This document shows positions 60,607 through 64,000 of a DNA stretch of 64,000 nt, piece after piece. The stretch is from positions 68,160,407-68,224,406 of the forward strand of contig JAKTNV010000009.1 in assembly GCA_022747635.1 (NCBI GenBank), written 5' to 3'. The notes below the pieces were generated by a model, which saw only the letters and a list, made by a program, of their open reading frames with translations, was not told the DNA's origin and made no database searches. The DNA comes from Hetaerina americana. Taxonomy: Eukaryota; Arthropoda; Insecta; Odonata; Calopterygidae. Position numbers and translations under genes: made by a program. The stretch's first letter is position 1, and each line of letters starts with the position of its first letter.

Positions 60607-62990
60607 CACGTCACTGAGATCTGTTCCGAGCTTCGGGTTTTGCAGAAAGGCGTTACTGTACCGTCAAAGGCATTCTTCGCAACTAATTAGTTACATTAGT
60701 TTATTTAATTCGTGCTCAAGCCCCGACTGGGCCACCATTGAGTGATTTGGGCAAAATATCCTTGTCTCTTGAGGAGAAGGATCTCAAAAATATCCAATTG
60801 AAATATTCATGTATTGATGGTAGAAATTTGTCTAACCAAACCTCAGCCATACCTGCATGCGCGGTGGTACAGGCCAAATGGCCACCATTTTCTAACCTCT
60901 TGCGATTCTTTTTACATATCACCACTGAATGGGCATATTCGATTTCATGAATAAATAATTCGTCATGAAAGACAGCCGAACGAACTGGTTAATTATTTCA
61001 ACCTGGTCTAGTATTCCCATCTAATTTTGTTAGAGAGAAAATGGGGGAAATTGGTCAAACGAATATCTTTATAACATATTCTTTTACTCAGCCCATCAAT
61101 TTATGCAATATGTGTATCATCGATACTAATAAAGGAACTCGTACTTTCTTATTCACAATGGTGTTTCTAATAATTCAAGGTCATACTTTTAATGATTACA
61201 TTTCTCTTGACACAAACTTATTACTTATGGTTTATTCGACGGATTTCCATTTATGCCGTTCTCATCTTTGAAAATGTGTTCTAAGAACATACCAGTTCAG
61301 GTTTCTGGCCATTCGGCTTCTATTTTTTGACATAGCTGCTATATAATATTTTTATCTTGTACTGCTATTCTTTCTTTTATTCATCTTAAGCTCAATGATA
61401 ATACTTGACCGCTGTAAGTGGCTAAGAGCACTTGAATAAAATGCCTTCGCATTTAGAAATTTAATTTTTTTTAATTTGGCTTACAATAGATTCCGTAATT
61501 CACAATTTTCTATTAGGAGCGTTCACGGGTTTCAAAATAAGGATAATTTCTTTTGATATACAAAATATTCCAATCTGAAAAGAACTCCTTCATGTGAAAT
61601 TTTTCATTGACTACTTCAATGACTAATTTTTCAATTACAGGAAAAAGTACAATAAAATCCAATTTAGAATCAAGGTGTGGTCAATTGATTTCTTCTTGAA
61701 GCATTTTTCGCAATATTTGTTTGCCACATGTGGTTCAACAAAAATTCTTTCAATTATTTTTTGCTCATCTTTTCCGTATAATTTTATAATTTACTCCTAA
61801 CCTTTTCCACAGTAGTTTTCAACTTGTTTTTATTTTTCCATGCTAATGTTGAAATCTATCTACTTTCATGAATCCGCACTTCAAATTCATATGTGTAGTA
61901 AGTGTAGGCCGATAAGTTGTTCATCAACTATTTTAATGTGAATAAAGTATTGAAAGTATTATAATGATATTTTAACTTCTTTTCTCTCAAAGTGTCATCG
62001 AATATTCCTAGTTGTGATTAAATATAACGTATATCGCCCCTATTAAAACGACTGAAGTTATTGTTAATAACCTCTGCCGTCTTAGAAATCAAGAATGTAA
62101 TTAATACTAAGTTTGCCACGATTATATAATTAAAGCAACTTTCGTCAGAATATGCTTTCGGGAAAATTTTTATAGAATATATTGGCTTGGAAATGTAGAC
62201 ATGTTGCTGGTGTGTGTGTGGTCAAGTAAACTGCTCAAGCCTTTGGAGCAACCTACTGGGCGTTATTTCATATATGTGGTTCAAGAAATAGAACCTTTCT
62301 TTTTTCCATTCAGGATTTATTGAAATGATCTATCCTGATATCTCACAATATGAAGGAGGATGAATGGAATAAAATGATATTATTTCTAAATCAGGTATCA
62401 GAGAATGCGCCAGAGGAGTAAATAACTACTACTACTATTTTTTGTTAAAATTGCTTGAAAATTAATTGTTATCTCTGACTATACTGTATTTTATCATAAA
62501 AAATTAAGTAAACTTATAAGTATTAATAATCCAAGATAAAAAGGTGTTTTCTTCTTTCTTTTAAAAACTATTTTCTCCTAGAAAATATTATTGAGACTGT
62601 ATTCTGCAAAATGTGCAAAATCAGCATTACTTAAAAGATGAAATATGTTTAATACATTGGCTTCCCATGTATTTTTCTATCCACTAAGCAATCAAAATGA
62701 ATTTTCTTTTCTATATCAATGCTGGGAAAGCGGAGCAATGTTTGAAATATAAACTTAGGGCACATGACAAAAAGCAGGAATTTTCAAGAGAAACAAAAGT
62801 GCTATAAAATAATTCTACAAAGGTCCCCTTGCATCGAGAGCATTTTTATATGCATATCCACCCAGATACACCAACAATATATGCTGGGCGAAGGAGGGAC
62901 AAACTTGATTGCATAGTTTGCGAAAATCGTGCGCTCATTTGTATATATATGTATATATATCCCTCGCACTTTTGTTCGAGTAATTTTTAT
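60607..62990. other. AT-rich intergenic DNA, no gene supported
   Basis: Frames overlap on both strands at 60716-60950 (70 and 69 codons); neither shows a known motif. Short (ACT)n occurs near 62.42 kb and an AT-rich GTATATATATGTATATATAT tract at about 62.94-62.96 kb, at the border of the CpG-rich block. Confidence 0.45.
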
Positions 62991-64000
62991 TTGTTTTTTT
63001 TCGCGAAATTTTAAATTGATCTCGGAAACGAAAGAGCAGTGCGAGGATGGAGAAATTTTGTTTATTTGCGCGCCATAGATAATGTTTTCGAGGCGCGCGT
63101 ACACGAGCGCCCACTCGCTGCGCGCTCCAGTAGGAGATGCTGGGTCCCTCCCTCTCTGAATTCGCCCCTCCCCCCACTTGCCCCCGACTACTCCCCTCCT
63201 CCTCGACGTGGCATGCGAGTTTTTGGACCGCGGGATGCACTCCCGTCAACCCGCGGCGGGCACGACGCTATCTTCCGCGGGAGAGGGCCTCGGCCGGCCG
63301 AACTCTCCCTGGCGCACTCTCGGACCCGTCAGTCCGTCCCTCCCTCATATCCCGTCGGACCGCCGGGTCGCGTCGCCCGCCCGCCGTCCTCTCTATCTCT
63401 CTCCTCCGCCGAGCTGGTGATTAAAAAGCTACGCGTGCACGGCCGTGATGCCAACCCGGGCACGTTCACTTGCATGACTTGCATGGCAAAAACGCTCTGG
63501 CCCGAGAATTTTTCAACCCGATGCTATCGAGAGCAATTACATTTTTTTCTTCCCTCACCCTTCCCCGCCTCGTTCACATGCAAGCGCACATACACACTCA
63601 CGCGAAGGCTTTCGCAAGCATTCCCTCCCACTCTCTTCCCTCCGCCCGTGGCCCTCACATGCTCCCAAACACTCCCTCCCTCCTCGCCTCCAACCCCCTT
63701 GCAATCTCCCCTCGGGGAAGGGAGGTGCGAAAAAAATGCACCGCTCATTTGTTTATTTTTCAAATTTTCGTGCGTACATTCTTTACGATGTTCTCATCAG
63801 ACGGAATTGATGGCCCTCGCGATGCTACTCGCGCCATGGCCTAGGTACCCCTTCATTATTTACGGCCCTGCTTCTCAGCATTCGGCCCCGCCCCTTTTTC
63901 CCTCCCTTCCCCTCGCCAAATGCGGCCTCTCCCACCTCTCCATACCCGCACCCTCGGAAACCACCTGGCGTGGACTGCCGAGCTCCTCCGACGACTGGTG
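62991..64000. promoter_or_regulatory. CpG-rich block, candidate promoter or first exon, running off the edge
   Basis: From about 63.0 kb the sequence changes to GC-rich with many CG dinucleotides (GCGCGCC, GAGGCGCGCG, CCGGCCG, CGTCGCCCG) and C/T-rich runs. This is quite unlike the CpG-poor body of the window. Such blocks mark unmethylated promoters and 5' exons. No frame here has a convincing start or protein motif, so the transcript direction is unknown. Several 80-124-codon frames on both strands are a consequence of composition. Confidence 0.5.

Noticed and set aside
60716..60950. Overlapping frames on both strands, considered as an exon
   Set aside because: No family resemblance, no clear splice sites, and open in both directions, as chance frames can be.
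1..64000. CRISPR arrays, bacterial operons, riboswitches or phage genes
   Set aside because: No regularly spaced repeats, no dense coding and no ribosome-binding sites; the composition and transposon families are those of an animal genome.

Overview
This is a eukaryotic, non-coding, transposon-rich stretch of DNA, most likely from an arthropod and probably an insect. The base is AT-rich, there are no bacterial-style operons, and the recognisable genes are all transposon genes: non-LTR retrotransposons (LINEs), mariner-like elements and a piggyBac relic. No host protein-coding gene can be supported with confidence. Nearly all short open frames are chance frames in AT-rich DNA, and several open with TTG or GTG. 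The species cannot be named from the sequence.

Layout. 0-20 kb holds an 88-bp dispersed direct repeat (1003/1882), a perfect 36-bp foldback at 3.8 kb, and decayed LINE reverse-transcriptase relics on the + strand (4.49-5.2 kb, possibly 8.56-8.66 kb, and 19.3-20.74 kb). 20-28 kb carries tRNA-like SINE fragments and a decayed mariner transposase (26.0-26.3 kb). 28.4-32.7 kb is the best-preserved element: a CR1-like LINE on the - strand. Its ORF2 (endonuclease plus reverse transcriptase) has no stop codon, its ORF1 (SGNH-esterase-like) is cut at the 5' end, and its 3' end is structured. About 70 bp of the same 3' end occurs alone at 60.53 kb. 32.7-47.5 kb is mostly featureless, with poly-C and poly-G tracts and a GC-rich repeat patch (42.3-43.1 kb). 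47.58-48.49 kb is a complete but internally deleted mariner element with 32-bp inverted repeats and a TA duplication. 51.2-52.2 kb is a broken piggyBac transposase, 54.4-55.2 kb a GC-rich patch with tRNA-like B boxes, and 56.2-56.9 kb a second internally deleted mariner. From about 63.0 kb to the right edge the DNA turns strongly CpG-rich, like a promoter or first exon of a gene outside the window.

Points most worth a second look. (1) LINE ORF1 and ORF2 overlap, ORF2 has no upstream in-frame ATG, and the overlap contains the heptamer U UUU UUA in exactly the phase needed for -1 frameshifting into ORF2. (2) The 47.6 kb mariner keeps an open 213-codon frame that joins its DNA-binding half to its C-terminus without a catalytic core, and the 56.3 kb mariner has lost the same segment. 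(3) The LINE 3' hairpin is kept in an independent copy.
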